The notes under the pieces were generated by a model that saw only the letters and a list, made by a program, of their open reading frames with translations, did no database searches and was not told the origin of the DNA. A stretch of 64,000 bases of DNA from Flavobacterium sp. ENC. GTDB taxonomy: Bacteria > Bacteroidota > Bacteroidia > Flavobacteriales > Flavobacteriaceae. The position numbers and the translations under genes were made by a program. Positions 10,301-18,333 of the stretch are shown one piece after another. Numbering within the stretch: the stretch's first letter is position 1; each line of letters begins with the position of its first letter. The stretch is taken from assembly GCF_020991415.1 (NCBI RefSeq), contig NZ_JAJMOY010000004.1, forward strand, positions 1-64,000, read 5' to 3'.

Positions 10301-12099
10301 ATCCTGCCTTTAACAGAGTTTTGGCTCACGAGGATAAGATGGCTGCAGATACTCATTTTGGTTATGACGGTGGAGAACCTTTCACAGCGGCAACACGATT
10401 TAATGCCGGTAAGGACGGTTTTACGTTATCACATTTCCAGACTTTCATGTTTGCAATGGATAAACCAGCAGGAACGATTGCTTACGAAATACGTGCCGGT
10501 GGTTCTTCTGTTGCCGAAGCGACTATAATTGATCAGGGTTATGTGGATTATGTATATGAAGGAGATAAAAACGGGGCATGGGTAACATTGCCTATTAAAG
10601 AGCCAAAAGGACTCTATCCGAACGAGGACTTTTATGTTGTGATAACATATCCTTATGAATTGCCTTTTGTACAAGGTGCAGTTGAAGGAATTACAGATAC
10701 GCCCGGCAGATATACATTGGTTGATAGTGAAGGTAAATGGTATGATTTGCAGGATGCTGATTTATACCCTGGTTATGGATGGATGGTTAGGGCAGGTGAG
10801 GAAAAATATACGTCTAATGCCTGGGTTTCAATAAATGGACTTCCAAACGGTGCTGTTGCACCGGGTGGAAAAAAAGAGGTGCAATTGGATTTTACTGCTG
10901 CTAATGGAGTACGTGGAGACCAGCATGCTGTTTTAAAAGTGAGAACCAATGATCCTGTAAATGCAGTGGGTCAGATTCCGGTTAACTTACATATTAATGA
11001 AGCGCCTGTTTTCTCTAATGTACCTGATGAAGTTACAGTGGTGAATGAAGCTTCTGAAGTAATGGTAAACATTGGCCTGACCGATACAGAAAATCATAAA
11101 ATTACAGTTACATCTCCAAATGCGCCGACATGGGCAACATTTGAAGTGATTGGTGGCGAAATTGCAATAAAACTTGCTCCGGGTTATGAAACTGCCGGAA
11201 CGTACACATTGAATTATACTGCTGTTGATGAACTTGGAGCAGCTACAGAAATGGCGTTCGAAGTGAAGGTTTTGAAAACCAACAGGGCACCGGTAGTGAT
11301 TTCGTCAGAAGAATTGGTTTATTCCAAACTGAACTATTTTGATGTACGTCAGTTTGCGGCTTATTTCTCAGATCCGGATGCTGATAAAATGACTTTCAAT
11401 GCTACAGTAGCAAATGAAAATATTGTGTCAGTTACAATAGGACAGGAACTTGGTCAATATGTGATTGAAACACATGCTGCGGGTGAAACCGTATTAACCC
11501 TGACAGCGACAGATATTTTCGGATTAAGCACTGTACAGCAAATAAAAGTTACCGTAGTAAATAATCGTGCTCCTGTAGCGCTTGGTGCACAATCAATTAT
11601 ATTTAACAAATTATCCGTACAGGAAGCCTATAATTTTGATACTTATTTCAAAGATCCCGACGGAGATCAACTGACCTTTATGGCGACTGTGGCAGATCCG
11701 GCAATTGCATCAATAGCCACATCAGGAACTGGTTTTACAGTTGAAAGTATCGCGAACGGAGAAACAGAATTGCTTTTAACAGCTACAGATATTTACGGGG
11801 CAAGTGCAGAACAACGTATAACTGTAATTGTGAACCAGTCTGAAGTTATGGAGCTTAATATATTCCCTAATCCTGTTGTGAACATAGTAAATATCAAATG
11901 GACAAGCCGTTGGGCTGGAGATGTAACTATTGATGTAGTGGCTCTGAACGGTTCAACTGTACGCCAGTTTAATATTGAAGATGTGCAGCTTAAAACCTAC
12001 AGCCAGTTAGATTTGAGCACTTTACCAACAGGAGCGTATTTTCTGCATGTGAGCGGAAAAGAGGGAACATCTTCAGTTTTCAAATTTATAAAAAGATAG
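4333..12099 (+). CDS. Giant secreted subtilisin-like protease (S8) with T9SS type A sorting domain
   Basis: A 2588-residue multidomain protein. A signal peptide (1-26) is followed by a propeptide-like stretch to about 150 and a subtilase domain with Asp210 (HDQGVDIEHPDL), His265 (HGTHVAG), oxyanion Asn370 (FAAGNS) and Ser440 (GTSMACPHVSG). All catalytic residues are kept. Next come a fibronectin type III-like domain (about 505-610), several Ig/HYDIN-like beta domains, two related modules with FDFPYY / FNFYGKEY cores (about 1090-1300 and 1515-1725), two jelly-roll-like modules each preceded by a Lys/Ala-rich linker (677-712 and 1957-1986), and two cadherin-like repeats (about 2320-2500). The last ~80 residues, from NIFPNPV to FKFIKR, are a T9SS type A sorting domain. 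The protein should be exported by Sec, then by T9SS, and be cell-attached or released. A PorV-family gene follows 131 bp downstream. Confidence 0.93.
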   Translation: MTNYYKRGNRLLWFFIFSLWSVFSFGQQATFKEGVKQGSVKIKFSGQLSQTLKKMNVTTGKKLTTGIQAFDKVSAKVGARNMHRLFPENPNPILEAKLRKHKLDLWYVVDIDANQSVKEAVQKYKGIAEIETAETEKQKVLSDYNFTPVKSIPKKKTSGAASYFNDPSLPDQWHYNNTGQTGYPNGSDINLFKAWDVVKGNPNIIVSIHDQGVDIEHPDLKANIWTNLAELNGVPGVDDDGNGYTDDIHGWNFDKNTGAIEAQPHGTHVAGTIAAVNNNGIGVCGVAGGSGNNDGTRIMSVQTLGGGSFEESYIYAANNGSVISQNSWGYTSPGNFDESIKEAIDYFIAEAGDFPNSPMKGGIVIFAAGNSNSDGDWYPGHYENTLSVSSIGPNWEKASYSNYGTWVDIAAPGGETDLGSKNGVLSTLPKNQYGFYQGTSMACPHVSGIAALALANRKSQLTPEVLRTKLITGVVDIDSHNPDYAGKLGSGHIDAFLAIQNNAGVTPNAITDLALKGIAQEFANLSWTVPTDTDDMQPVDFRIYYSTSPITKSNIASAQYDIIKNTALPGEIITHSVNGLLGLTSYYFTVISGDRWNNLSELSNIVQGTTNEGPKIDVDNTSKDIVIDVDASTSFKGSHEMTILNNGEGVLRWEFAARHKDASLSYSAKNIHYPSAKTTKVAAAGKVGRRKSQIAASSKTATAKASEFNPQEKSFCDYPTDLIGDTDVNIPNSAATKYVVSETDGFNLTQIVSYLQVDPALGPVVFEVYKGTQLKKENLIYAQEYRPASAAQGYAYVTLDEQLYFQQGETFWVVMHIPAGNLYPLSIGYENSPEGSDNCFISFDSGQTWGPLGVALDSNDFAWFSIARSQNKYLGEYLSMDPANGELNGNTTQNTTLSADASKLINGTYHANAILKSNDGTNRALKLPVTVNVSGQQPVLKSVEKLDFSSVFKGTSKEMEFVVKNTGLGNFNDIAVNISNPNFQLTSSAPNQITADSEVLLKVKYTPNATGNDNGFVTLTSASSPKTLRVILFGVSAEPAKIVVDPMTQLIDNVALGDQVTASVTVKNEGQAALKYFIPKYDQSGTSDTWEGGYHKYGYKYRTNYASESAPLAYEYQDISGSGTDITNYFKAEADRYFPVEMGFDFPYYAEKMKKLYVSYRGFTTFDDTVRPINAPDLDGAPYSPKGYISPLGTFVELAAGGAVYYKVEPDKVIVQYTNLTDGSSGTLTTQMVLFADGNIRFYYDNITFSEQDLAYLNILIEDYAQTDGILVNNYNKTTKIYSGLALGFDYPGPDMITSISNAGGILLPGESAKMDVVMETAALHEGTINRYLNVVSTDPLNTQVNPLIQINITSGGKAELTLSHTDINFGDVFQGAVAARKFNIKNNGTAPVTLTGFALDNAKFQVTGETTATIAPGFSKVYDVIMPTNLVADLSDVLRITDDKGGSYAITLSGKVLDPPGIIVADLDLITTTLQHGQTAKFPLKIENTGIADLEVVATGTNWLTASVPVSPAEAIPNFTYSYETFNDGTNYQWIDIRKTGTHLPLPEDIFDTDQYWNKITLPWSFNFYGKEYTDINVGTTGLLTFDTPDASAAMNDMIPTDLFKTLIAPYWTFGAFDTTTYPADEVGVFYYSDAEKMIISWEYFSNFFGGLGDPTSAEVIFYKNGTMKFQYKVNGTSDLTTNLTAIGLQNGDHSDFVAISNYANVNHGKGLAYVINPAQKHVIPAGTTLNAQIDIDARNIYAGEYSSKLKLRTNVPGQEWLEKPIKLTVTGAPVITSNPEEINFGEIMVNPAASYTREFSIQNTGAENLSITAIAIESGSAAYTLETYAFFEDWFGGGYWSWANINDLAGNYPTILPGENSKFRITYAPTAAGSVIDHIVIESNATVAKMMLPIKAEVILPPALAVQTNEVNSVVNYLTDTDTQFATFNNSNGGGTLKYELSIDYLRKAATGSTSRSEIMAKKAKTAKVSSIVRSSPAPKGGTAVYADPAFNRVLAHEDKMAADTHFGYDGGEPFTAATRFNAGKDGFTLSHFQTFMFAMDKPAGTIAYEIRAGGSSVAEATIIDQGYVDYVYEGDKNGAWVTLPIKEPKGLYPNEDFYVVITYPYELPFVQGAVEGITDTPGRYTLVDSEGKWYDLQDADLYPGYGWMVRAGEEKYTSNAWVSINGLPNGAVAPGGKKEVQLDFTAANGVRGDQHAVLKVRTNDPVNAVGQIPVNLHINEAPVFSNVPDEVTVVNEASEVMVNIGLTDTENHKITVTSPNAPTWATFEVIGGEIAIKLAPGYETAGTYTLNYTAVDELGAATEMAFEVKVLKTNRAPVVISSEELVYSKLNYFDVRQFAAYFSDPDADKMTFNATVANENIVSVTIGQELGQYVIETHAAGETVLTLTATDIFGLSTVQQIKVTVVNNRAPVALGAQSIIFNKLSVQEAYNFDTYFKDPDGDQLTFMATVADPAIASIATSGTGFTVESIANGETELLLTATDIYGASAEQRITVIVNQSEVMELNIFPNPVVNIVNIKWTSRWAGDVTIDVVALNGSTVRQFNIEDVQLKTYSQLDLSTLPTGAYFLHVSGKEGTSSVFKFIKR

Positions 12100-12122
12100 G
12101 GGAGTAAATAATGAAATGCGCA

Positions 12123-12185
12123 GCGATACAAGAGGGAATGTTTTATAAAATTCTTCTTTATTACATCCAATAGCTTTTGTATCGC
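12123..12185. promoter_or_regulatory. Inverted repeat between the subtilase and PorV-family genes
   Basis: GCGATACAA (12123-12131) is perfectly complementary to TTGTATCGC (12177-12185), with a 45-nt A/T-rich interior. It lies in the 131 bp gap between two genes likely made together, so it could form an mRNA structure that stabilises or separates the two messages. No T-tract follows, so a simple terminator is unlikely. Confidence 0.35.
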
Positions 12186-12230
12186 AGGCGTATTCCGATT
12201 TCAATCCCAAAAAACAATTAACAGATACAC

Positions 12231-13385
12231 ATGAAAAAAATATTTCTTTTATTTTCACTACTACTTGGAGTTGGAAATTTAATTGCACAAGGACAAAATA
12301 AGGTAATTACTACGGGAGTTCCTTTTTTACAAGTCTCGGCAGATGCCAGAGCATCCGGTATCGGAGATATGGGAGTTGCGACATCAGCAGATGTTTATTC
12401 GCAACAATGGAATGCGGCAAAATATCCTTTTTCCGAAAATAAATTTGGTATTGGACTGAGTTATACACCCTATCTGTCCTCTTTATCGCATGATACAGGT
12501 CTGCTGAATTTAAATTTTTTCAATAAGATCAACGAAAGAAGTTCGTATGCCTTCAGTCTGCGGTATTTTGGATTAGGGGAAACCGTATTCAAACAAAATG
12601 AAGAGGAGCAGGGTCAAATTATGAAACCAAATGAATTGGCTTTTGATGGATCTTACTCGCTAAAATTAAGCGAAAAATTTGCCATGTCCGTTACGGGAAG
12701 ATATATCCATTCTAATTTACAAATTCAGGAAGCTAATCCTGATGCACGTGCTTCGAGTTCATTTGCTGTTGATATTGCAGGATTTTACCAGACACCTGAA
12801 ATGGCTTTCAATAGATTCAACGGGATTTGGCGAGGTGGATTCAATGTTTCAAATCTTGGACCTAAGCTGAAATACAACGGGGATACCGCATCTGAAAGTT
12901 TTTTACCGGCCAATTTGAAATTAGGAGGAGGTTTTGATTTTATTTTTAATCAGGACCATACGTTAGCCACTTCCGTAGAGTTTAATAAACTGTTGGTTCC
13001 GTCACCGCAGGATAACCAGACCAATGCAGAATATCAAAAAGCAGGCTTTGTAAAGGGAGCATTTAATTCGTTTACCGATGCACCGGGAGGTTTTAGTGAA
13101 GAAGTAAAGGAAGTAACCTGGGCAGTTGGATTTGAATATTTATACCAAAAATCTTTTGCATTACGTACAGGGTATTTTCATGAAAGCAGTGAAAAAGGCA
13201 ATCGTAAGTACTTTACTCTTGGATCCGGATTTCAATATAAGAAGGTTAAATTTGACTTTTCTTATCTGAGCTCAGCTTCTAAGCACAATACCGCATTGAA
13301 TAATGTATTGCGGTTTTCATTATCCTTTGCTATTGGTGATACTATTTTGGAGCACAAGGAAGAAAAGGAAAAAAATAATAACTAA
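12231..13385 (+). CDS. PorV/PorQ-family outer-membrane beta-barrel (T9SS shuttle type)
   Basis: A 384-residue protein with a signal peptide (1-19, ending IAQ) and the PorV-type N-terminus: FLQVSADARASGIGDMGVA, then an asparagine/tryptophan turn (QQWNAAKYPF) and alternating beta-strand segments to the C-terminus. PorV is an outer-membrane barrel that receives cargo carrying type A sorting domains from the T9SS translocon and hands it to the attachment complex. The location just after a giant type A cargo gene, and no other T9SS core gene in the window, suggests a dedicated paralog, but it could be the sole PorV of the genome. It is followed by a strong hairpin at 13426-13471, so the subtilase and this gene may be a two-gene unit. 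Confidence 0.85.
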   Translation: MKKIFLLFSLLLGVGNLIAQGQNKVITTGVPFLQVSADARASGIGDMGVATSADVYSQQWNAAKYPFSENKFGIGLSYTPYLSSLSHDTGLLNLNFFNKINERSSYAFSLRYFGLGETVFKQNEEEQGQIMKPNELAFDGSYSLKLSEKFAMSVTGRYIHSNLQIQEANPDARASSSFAVDIAGFYQTPEMAFNRFNGIWRGGFNVSNLGPKLKYNGDTASESFLPANLKLGGGFDFIFNQDHTLATSVEFNKLLVPSPQDNQTNAEYQKAGFVKGAFNSFTDAPGGFSEEVKEVTWAVGFEYLYQKSFALRTGYFHESSEKGNRKYFTLGSGFQYKKVKFDFSYLSSASKHNTALNNVLRFSLSFAIGDTILEHKEEKEKNNN

Positions 13386-13425
13386 GGCATTCAATACTAT
13401 TTTGTATTGAGGTTAGAATAAATCA

Positions 13426-13471
13426 TCCCTATAGAACAGGTTGTTTGAAAGAACAGACTGTTTTATAGGGA
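13426..13471 (+). terminator. Stem-loop terminator after the PorV-family gene
   Basis: TCCCTATAGAACAG (13426-13439) pairs with CTGTTTTATAGGGA (13458-13471) over 14 bp with one G-U pair and an 18-nt loop, followed by ATTTTCC. A smaller hairpin (CAATAC/GTATTG, 13392-13409) sits just before it. Confidence 0.6.
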
Positions 13472-13575
13472 ATTTTCCAAAAATGTAATCCGTGTTTTGA
13501 ATAAATAGCGTTATACTATAGTATCGATCTCCTTCAAAAAGAAAAGAATAAGGACAAACAAATAAAAAGTATCAG

Positions 13576-14088
13576 ATGAAAATAGGTATCATTGGAGTAT
13601 GCAGCATTACGTTGGATTATGCCGACAGAGCTGCCAAATCGGGACATGAAGTACTGATAAGCCACATTCGCAACAACAGTTGTTTTAAAGAGGTCGTTCA
13701 AAGAATCGGCAGTAATGCAAAATTGGTCAGTGTAAACGAAGCGGCGAAATCGGATATTATAATCCTGTTTATTCCCCGCGAAGATATTGATGCCTTAATG
13801 CATGATTTACCGGATATGACAGGAAAAATAGTATTGCACACCAATAATCCGATTTTAAATTTAGATGTTTCTGTACAAAAAACAGGAATAAAATCTTCAA
13901 GCGAAACAATAGCTTCCCTATTGCCAGCGGCACATGTGGTAAAAATATTTAATGTATTAGAACCGCATAAGGAAAACCAAAATAAATACGAGATATTTGA
14001 CACGGCAGCCAATCAGGAAATAAAAGACCGGGTAATTGGTTTTTTGGAATCTTTAAATTTTATCAGACCAGATGGTGCAGAATTATAG
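13576..14088 (+). CDS. NADPH-dependent F420 reductase-like protein with altered nucleotide loop
   Basis: A 170-residue protein resembling the N-terminal Rossmann part of the F420 oxidoreductase/NAD(P)-binding family: MKIGIIG start, then GHEVLISHIR, SDIIILFIPREDIDALM, GKIVLHTNNP and AAHVVKIFNVL. The usual dinucleotide loop GxGxxG (GAGNIG in relatives) reads GVCSIT here, so two of three glycines are missing and cofactor binding may be changed or lost. It is also short, ending shortly after FLESLNFIRPDGAEL. It stands alone between a terminator and a 391 bp gap. Real reductase activity is therefore uncertain; Bacteroidota do not generally use F420, and the name reflects family only. Confidence 0.7.
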   Translation: MKIGIIGVCSITLDYADRAAKSGHEVLISHIRNNSCFKEVVQRIGSNAKLVSVNEAAKSDIIILFIPREDIDALMHDLPDMTGKIVLHTNNPILNLDVSVQKTGIKSSSETIASLLPAAHVVKIFNVLEPHKENQNKYEIFDTAANQEIKDRVIGFLESLNFIRPDGAEL

Positions 14089-14479
14089 CCGTTATCCTCT
14101 TATTTTTACCTCCCGAAGCTACTTTTTTTAAGGGATTCTTTATGTACACTCTATATTGAGGAGGAGAATTTTTCTACCTGTGTAATTTAATCAGGAATAG
14201 TAGCCCCATATCACAACAAATCTGCTTTTTTACTTCCATGTTACTTCGTATAATACTGCTGCTTTAATATAAACACCATTTGCCGCTGCTCGGCGGAAAT
14301 GTATAAATGACGATTCTAAAATACGCTGATCACGTTTTAACTTAATAGAAGACTTATAATTTTGAAAAAGTTTACAGCTTTTATGTAAACCAATTCAGTT
14401 GTGTAGAAGTAAATTTATCTTATAATTTTTCTAAAGAGATGCTACCAAAACGACTTAGTTATTACTAAAAAAAAGCAAC
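14089..14479. other. 391 bp intergenic region
   Basis: No gene is seen on either strand: frames are short and interrupted. It is A/T-rich and presumably holds the promoter of the downstream CorA gene; no convincing -33/-7 pair, repeat or riboswitch-like structure could be identified by eye. Confidence 0.5.
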
Positions 14480-15382
14480 ATGCCTATTTCTACCTGTACT
14501 ATAAAAAATACCGCGATTACCTGGATTGATGCTGTGGACCCCACAAGCGAAGAACTCTCCGGTATTAGTGAAAAGTATAAACTAAATCCCTATGCATTAC
14601 TGGATTGTCTTGATCCGGATCATCTTCCCAAATTCGAAGAACATAATAATACCCATTTTCTTATCATAAGAGTGGTCAATGAGAACAAGGAAAAATTACA
14701 GACTGTCCAGAGCCTGAGCTGTAAAATTGCGATTTTTTATAACCAATCCTTTATTATCACGGTGCATCGTACGGCACAGCCGTTAATTTCTGCAATCAAA
14801 GAAAATTATGTGGATACAGGTAAAGTTAAAACAAGTACCGGCATCGTCATTCATATTGTCCGTGATGCATTACATTCCTTTGAACAGCCTGCCATAGATT
14901 TATCCAATGAAATAGATGGTTACGAATCCAAATTATTTTTGAAAAAAAATATTCCCGCCGATATGATCGAGGCTATTTATTACCTCAAAAACAGGGCAGG
15001 ATTATATAAAAAACTGCTGTTGCTCAGTAATGAGATCGTTAATTCAATTCGCGCCGAGGGAGAAGAAGCCCCGGCACTTCGGGATGTTCATGATCTTCAT
15101 ACCAAATTGCTGATGCTCAATGATCAGGTTCAGGAAGATGCCAAAGAATTGCTGAATATTTATCTCTCGTTATCGGCCAGAAAAACGAATGACGTTATGA
15201 AAGTACTTACCGTATTTTCCGTTTTCTTCATGCCACTGACATTTATAGCAGGAATATATGGAATGAATTTCAAATTTATGCCGGAACTAAACTATTACTG
15301 GGCATATCCCATTACTGTGATTGTAATGGTTTTAGTTTCTGTCATAATTTTTCTTTGGTTTAAAAGAAAAAAATGGCTTTAA
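14480..15382 (+). CDS. corA: CorA-family divalent cation (magnesium) channel
   Basis: A 300-residue CorA-type protein. It has a cytoplasmic alpha/beta plus long-helix domain (about 1-235) and two C-terminal transmembrane helices, with the signature YGMN (Gly261-Met262-Asn263) at the end of the first, followed by a periplasmic loop FKFMPELNYYW and the second helix ending in a basic tail (KRKKWL). The GMN motif forms the ion-selectivity filter of the pentameric Mg2+/Co2+ channel. The loop carries E266-type acidity (PELN) as in classical members. The FAD/NAD(P) protein gene follows 51 bp downstream on the same strand; no functional link is obvious. Confidence 0.92.
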   Translation: MPISTCTIKNTAITWIDAVDPTSEELSGISEKYKLNPYALLDCLDPDHLPKFEEHNNTHFLIIRVVNENKEKLQTVQSLSCKIAIFYNQSFIITVHRTAQPLISAIKENYVDTGKVKTSTGIVIHIVRDALHSFEQPAIDLSNEIDGYESKLFLKKNIPADMIEAIYYLKNRAGLYKKLLLLSNEIVNSIRAEGEEAPALRDVHDLHTKLLMLNDQVQEDAKELLNIYLSLSARKTNDVMKVLTVFSVFFMPLTFIAGIYGMNFKFMPELNYYWAYPITVIVMVLVSVIIFLWFKRKKWL

Positions 15383-15433
15383 GATAAGCGATTAGGTAGA
15401 ACAAACTTTAAAGAAAATAGTAACAGAACGAAA

Positions 15434-17155
15434 ATGAAAACGGAAATAATTAAAGAGCGAATTGCAATTTTAGGCGGAGGACCAAGCGGACTGTTTATGT
15501 ATAAAAGACTGGTAGAATCAGGAAAAACCAATTTCGAAATTGATATTTATGAACGAAAAAGTACCCTTGGTGCAGGAATGCCCTATAGCCATGAGGGAGC
15601 AAACGATGAACATGTAACCAATATATCAGATAATGAAACACCCGGAATTGTCACTTCCATTTCAGAATGGATTCTGACCGTACCCGCAGAAATACTGGAA
15701 AGATTTAAAATTGATACTGCTAATTTTACGGAGTATAAAGTACTGCCCAGATTACTTTTTGGCTATTACCTTGCCGACCAGTTTAAACTATTAGAGCAAA
15801 AAGCAAATGAAGCCGGAATAACAACGCGAATTCATTACCAAAGCAATGTGGTGGATATTAGTTATAATGAACAAGGGAAAGAAGTTTGGGTAGAAACCAC
15901 CACTAGTAAAGATAAATTTGATTATGTAGTCATTTGTACCGGACACAACTGGCCAGTTCGATACGAAGGAAAAGTTAAAGGATATTATGATGCTCCATAT
16001 CCGCCATCTAAACTTCTGCTTAAGCTAAATCACGCGGTAGCAATAAAGGGCTCGTCTTTGACAGCCATTGATGCCATACGGACTCTTGCCAGGGAAAACG
16101 GAGCATTTTTAAAAGATGAAAACGGAAATATAAGTTTTCAAAACCACCCGGAAAGCCCGGATTTTAAAATCATTATGCATTCCAGAAACGGCATGCTTCC
16201 GGCGGTTAGGTTTCATTTAGAGGACTCTCATCTTAAAAATAATTCGCTTCTGACCGAAGAAGATATTGAAATCCACAGGAAAAACAATGATGGGTTTTTG
16301 TCCTTAGACTTTGTGTTTCAAAAAAATTTCAAAGAGATTTTCAGGGAGAAAGATCCTGATTTTTATGATCGTATTAAGGACCTCAGTATCGAAGATTTTG
16401 TAGCGGAAATGATGGAGCTTCGCGAACGTCTGGAACCATTCCAGCTTTTAAAAGCAGAATACATTCAGGCAGAGAAATCGATAAAAAGAGAAGAATCGGT
16501 GTATTGGAAAGAAATGCTGGCAGTATTGAGTTTTGCCATGAATCACCCTGCCAAATACCTTTCGGCGGAAGATATGCAACGCCTTCAAAAAGTACTTATG
16601 CCGTTAATTTCAATTGTGATCGCTTTCGTTCCGCAAAAATCGTGTACTGAGTTACTGGCGCTGCATCATGCAGGTGTTCTGGACATTATTCCCGTAGGGG
16701 ATGACAGTGTAATAGAGCCTCAGAACGGGGGAGGAATTGTCTACCATTTCTCTGATCCGGATCATAATCCCAGGTCGGTTTACTATGAAACTTTTGTGGA
16801 CTGTGTGGGCCAGCCGCATCTGTCTTATAAAGATTTCCCTTTTAAAAGTCTACTGTCGCAAAAATCAATAAGTCCTGCCCGAATAAAGTTTAAGTCAAAC
16901 GAAATAGGTCATCTGGCTTTTTCACAGGGCAATAGCGCTATAGAGAAAGACAGCGAGGGCAGTTACTTTTTAAGCGTATCCGGAATTGCCATCAATGATA
17001 ATTTCCAAATTATTAATCAGTACGGAGCTTACAATGAAAATCTGTACATTATGGCGGTTCCCTATATTGGCGGTTACAATCCTGATTATTCCGGACTGGA
17101 TTTTTGCGAAGCGGCATCAATGCATATTCTAAATAGCATGAGCAGGCTGGAATAA
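15434..17155 (+). CDS. FAD/NAD(P)-binding protein
   Basis: A 573-residue protein of the FAD-NAD(P)-binding family (HI0933/FixC-like 'NAD(P)/FAD-dependent oxidoreductase'). The N-terminal Rossmann motif is ILGGGPSGLFMYK (about residues 12-24) with the acidic strand end IDIYERKS. Next come a MPYSHEGANDEHVTNIS segment typical of the family, and FDYVVICTGHNWPV, the second dinucleotide-fold strand. The C-terminal GAYNENLYIMAVPYIGG resembles the flavin-contacting end. No signal peptide or transmembrane helix is visible, so it is cytoplasmic. The substrate is unknown. It follows corA closely, possibly in one message. Confidence 0.82.
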   Translation: MKTEIIKERIAILGGGPSGLFMYKRLVESGKTNFEIDIYERKSTLGAGMPYSHEGANDEHVTNISDNETPGIVTSISEWILTVPAEILERFKIDTANFTEYKVLPRLLFGYYLADQFKLLEQKANEAGITTRIHYQSNVVDISYNEQGKEVWVETTTSKDKFDYVVICTGHNWPVRYEGKVKGYYDAPYPPSKLLLKLNHAVAIKGSSLTAIDAIRTLARENGAFLKDENGNISFQNHPESPDFKIIMHSRNGMLPAVRFHLEDSHLKNNSLLTEEDIEIHRKNNDGFLSLDFVFQKNFKEIFREKDPDFYDRIKDLSIEDFVAEMMELRERLEPFQLLKAEYIQAEKSIKREESVYWKEMLAVLSFAMNHPAKYLSAEDMQRLQKVLMPLISIVIAFVPQKSCTELLALHHAGVLDIIPVGDDSVIEPQNGGGIVYHFSDPDHNPRSVYYETFVDCVGQPHLSYKDFPFKSLLSQKSISPARIKFKSNEIGHLAFSQGNSAIEKDSEGSYFLSVSGIAINDNFQIINQYGAYNENLYIMAVPYIGGYNPDYSGLDFCEAASMHILNSMSRLE

Positions 17156-17362
17156 GCCGGTTTAACTAAAATTAAACAGTCACTACTTCATATTTATCAA
17201 TTTAAAAGATAGATTATAAGTTATTACAAAGTTTTTCAGAGTTATTACAAATTAGCATTATTGCTCTTTGATATAGTTTTATTTTGTTATAAAATTGCAC
17301 GGAATTTAAATACAATAACTGCCTTAAATTAGCACTTTTTCTGCTAAAAAAATATTTGGGGA

Positions 17363-17746
17363 ATGAAATATAAAAACATATTACTAGTCAACGATGTAAA
17401 TGATGATGCAGAGACTTTTGTATTAGTCCTGAATGCAATTAATCATAAAATTATATCATCAGTAGAAGGTAGTGCGCTTGAAGCGCTAAAAAAGCTCAGG
17501 GATTCAAAATTAGCACCTGATATAATTTTCCTGGACTACAACATGCTTTATTTTGATGGAATTGGATTTCTCAAATTACTTCGTGATATTAAAGGTATAA
17601 AAAAAATTCCTGTTGTACTTTATTCCCGAAATTCAGGACATATGCTGGAGGAAACGATGACCAAATTCAAGAGAGTACAATTTTTGAAGAAGCGTGCGAA
17701 CTTTACAAAGCTTTTTAAGTCCCTGCAAAAGATAATTATACCTTAA
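17363..17746 (+). CDS. Single-domain response regulator (CheY-like)
   Basis: A 127-residue stand-alone receiver domain. The acidic pocket is in VNDVNDDAE at the N-terminus, the phospho-acceptor is Asp58 (IIFLDYNML), the Thr/Ser switch is in VVLYSRNS, and the conserved Lys is in FLKKRAN. There is no output domain, so it likely works through protein contact or a phosphorelay, as many such rec-only proteins do in Flavobacteria. No sensor kinase gene lies nearby. It is preceded by a 207 bp A/T-rich gap and faces the VOC gene convergently. Confidence 0.88.
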   Translation: MKYKNILLVNDVNDDAETFVLVLNAINHKIISSVEGSALEALKKLRDSKLAPDIIFLDYNMLYFDGIGFLKLLRDIKGIKKIPVVLYSRNSGHMLEETMTKFKRVQFLKKRANFTKLFKSLQKIIIP

Positions 17747-17909
17747 AATTCAGAAGAAAAAGTATATTGACGTGAAATTTGCTCTCTAAGGTGACCGATT
17801 ACAGTTTTACGATATTACCGTAACAAAGTGATTACCGATTAGTTTCATCATTATTCATGAGCCTTTATGGAATCACTTTGCTGTACAAAATTCTATGGTT
17901 ATCCTATTT

Positions 17910-18302
17910 TTATGGTAAGTCTGAATACAATTCGAATAAATTGTTTTCCGGATCTCTAAAATGTGTAACTCTAATTCCCCATGCATTCATATCTTTTGGC
18001 TCTGTCAGGAATATCACACCTTTATTTTGTAGGGTAATATAGGTTTCATCTACATTGTCCACTTGAATTATGATTGCAATTTTATCCTGAAGAATTTCGT
18101 TTTCCCCGGGCTTGCCATTGGTTATTGCGCTACTCATTAATTCTTGCTTAAACAACGCTAATACTGATGTACCCCCAACGGTAAAACTAGCATAATTTTC
18201 TCCAGGTTTGCCCCAGTTGCATTCTAAACCAAGGATGTCGTTGTAAAAAGTGAAGCAATTGTCAAAGTTGTTTACTAAAAGTCTGATATTACTAAATTTC
18301 AT
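17910..18302 (-). CDS. VOC/glyoxalase-fold protein
   Basis: A 130-residue vicinal-oxygen-chelate fold protein: N-terminal half NIRLLVNNFDNCFTFYNDILGL, C-terminal half IIQVDNVDETYITLQNKGV and the metal-site type end HFRDPENNLFELYSDLP with Glu near the C-terminus. Members include glyoxalases, antibiotic-binding proteins and dioxygenases, so the substrate cannot be assigned. It lies 31 bp downstream of an AraC-type regulator on the same strand and is probably co-transcribed and controlled by it. Confidence 0.85.
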   Translation of the reverse strand: MKFSNIRLLVNNFDNCFTFYNDILGLECNWGKPGENYASFTVGGTSVLALFKQELMSSAITNGKPGENEILQDKIAIIIQVDNVDETYITLQNKGVIFLTEPKDMNAWGIRVTHFRDPENNLFELYSDLP

Positions 18303-18333
18303 TTTGCTGTTTTTAAATGTTAATGATGCAAAA

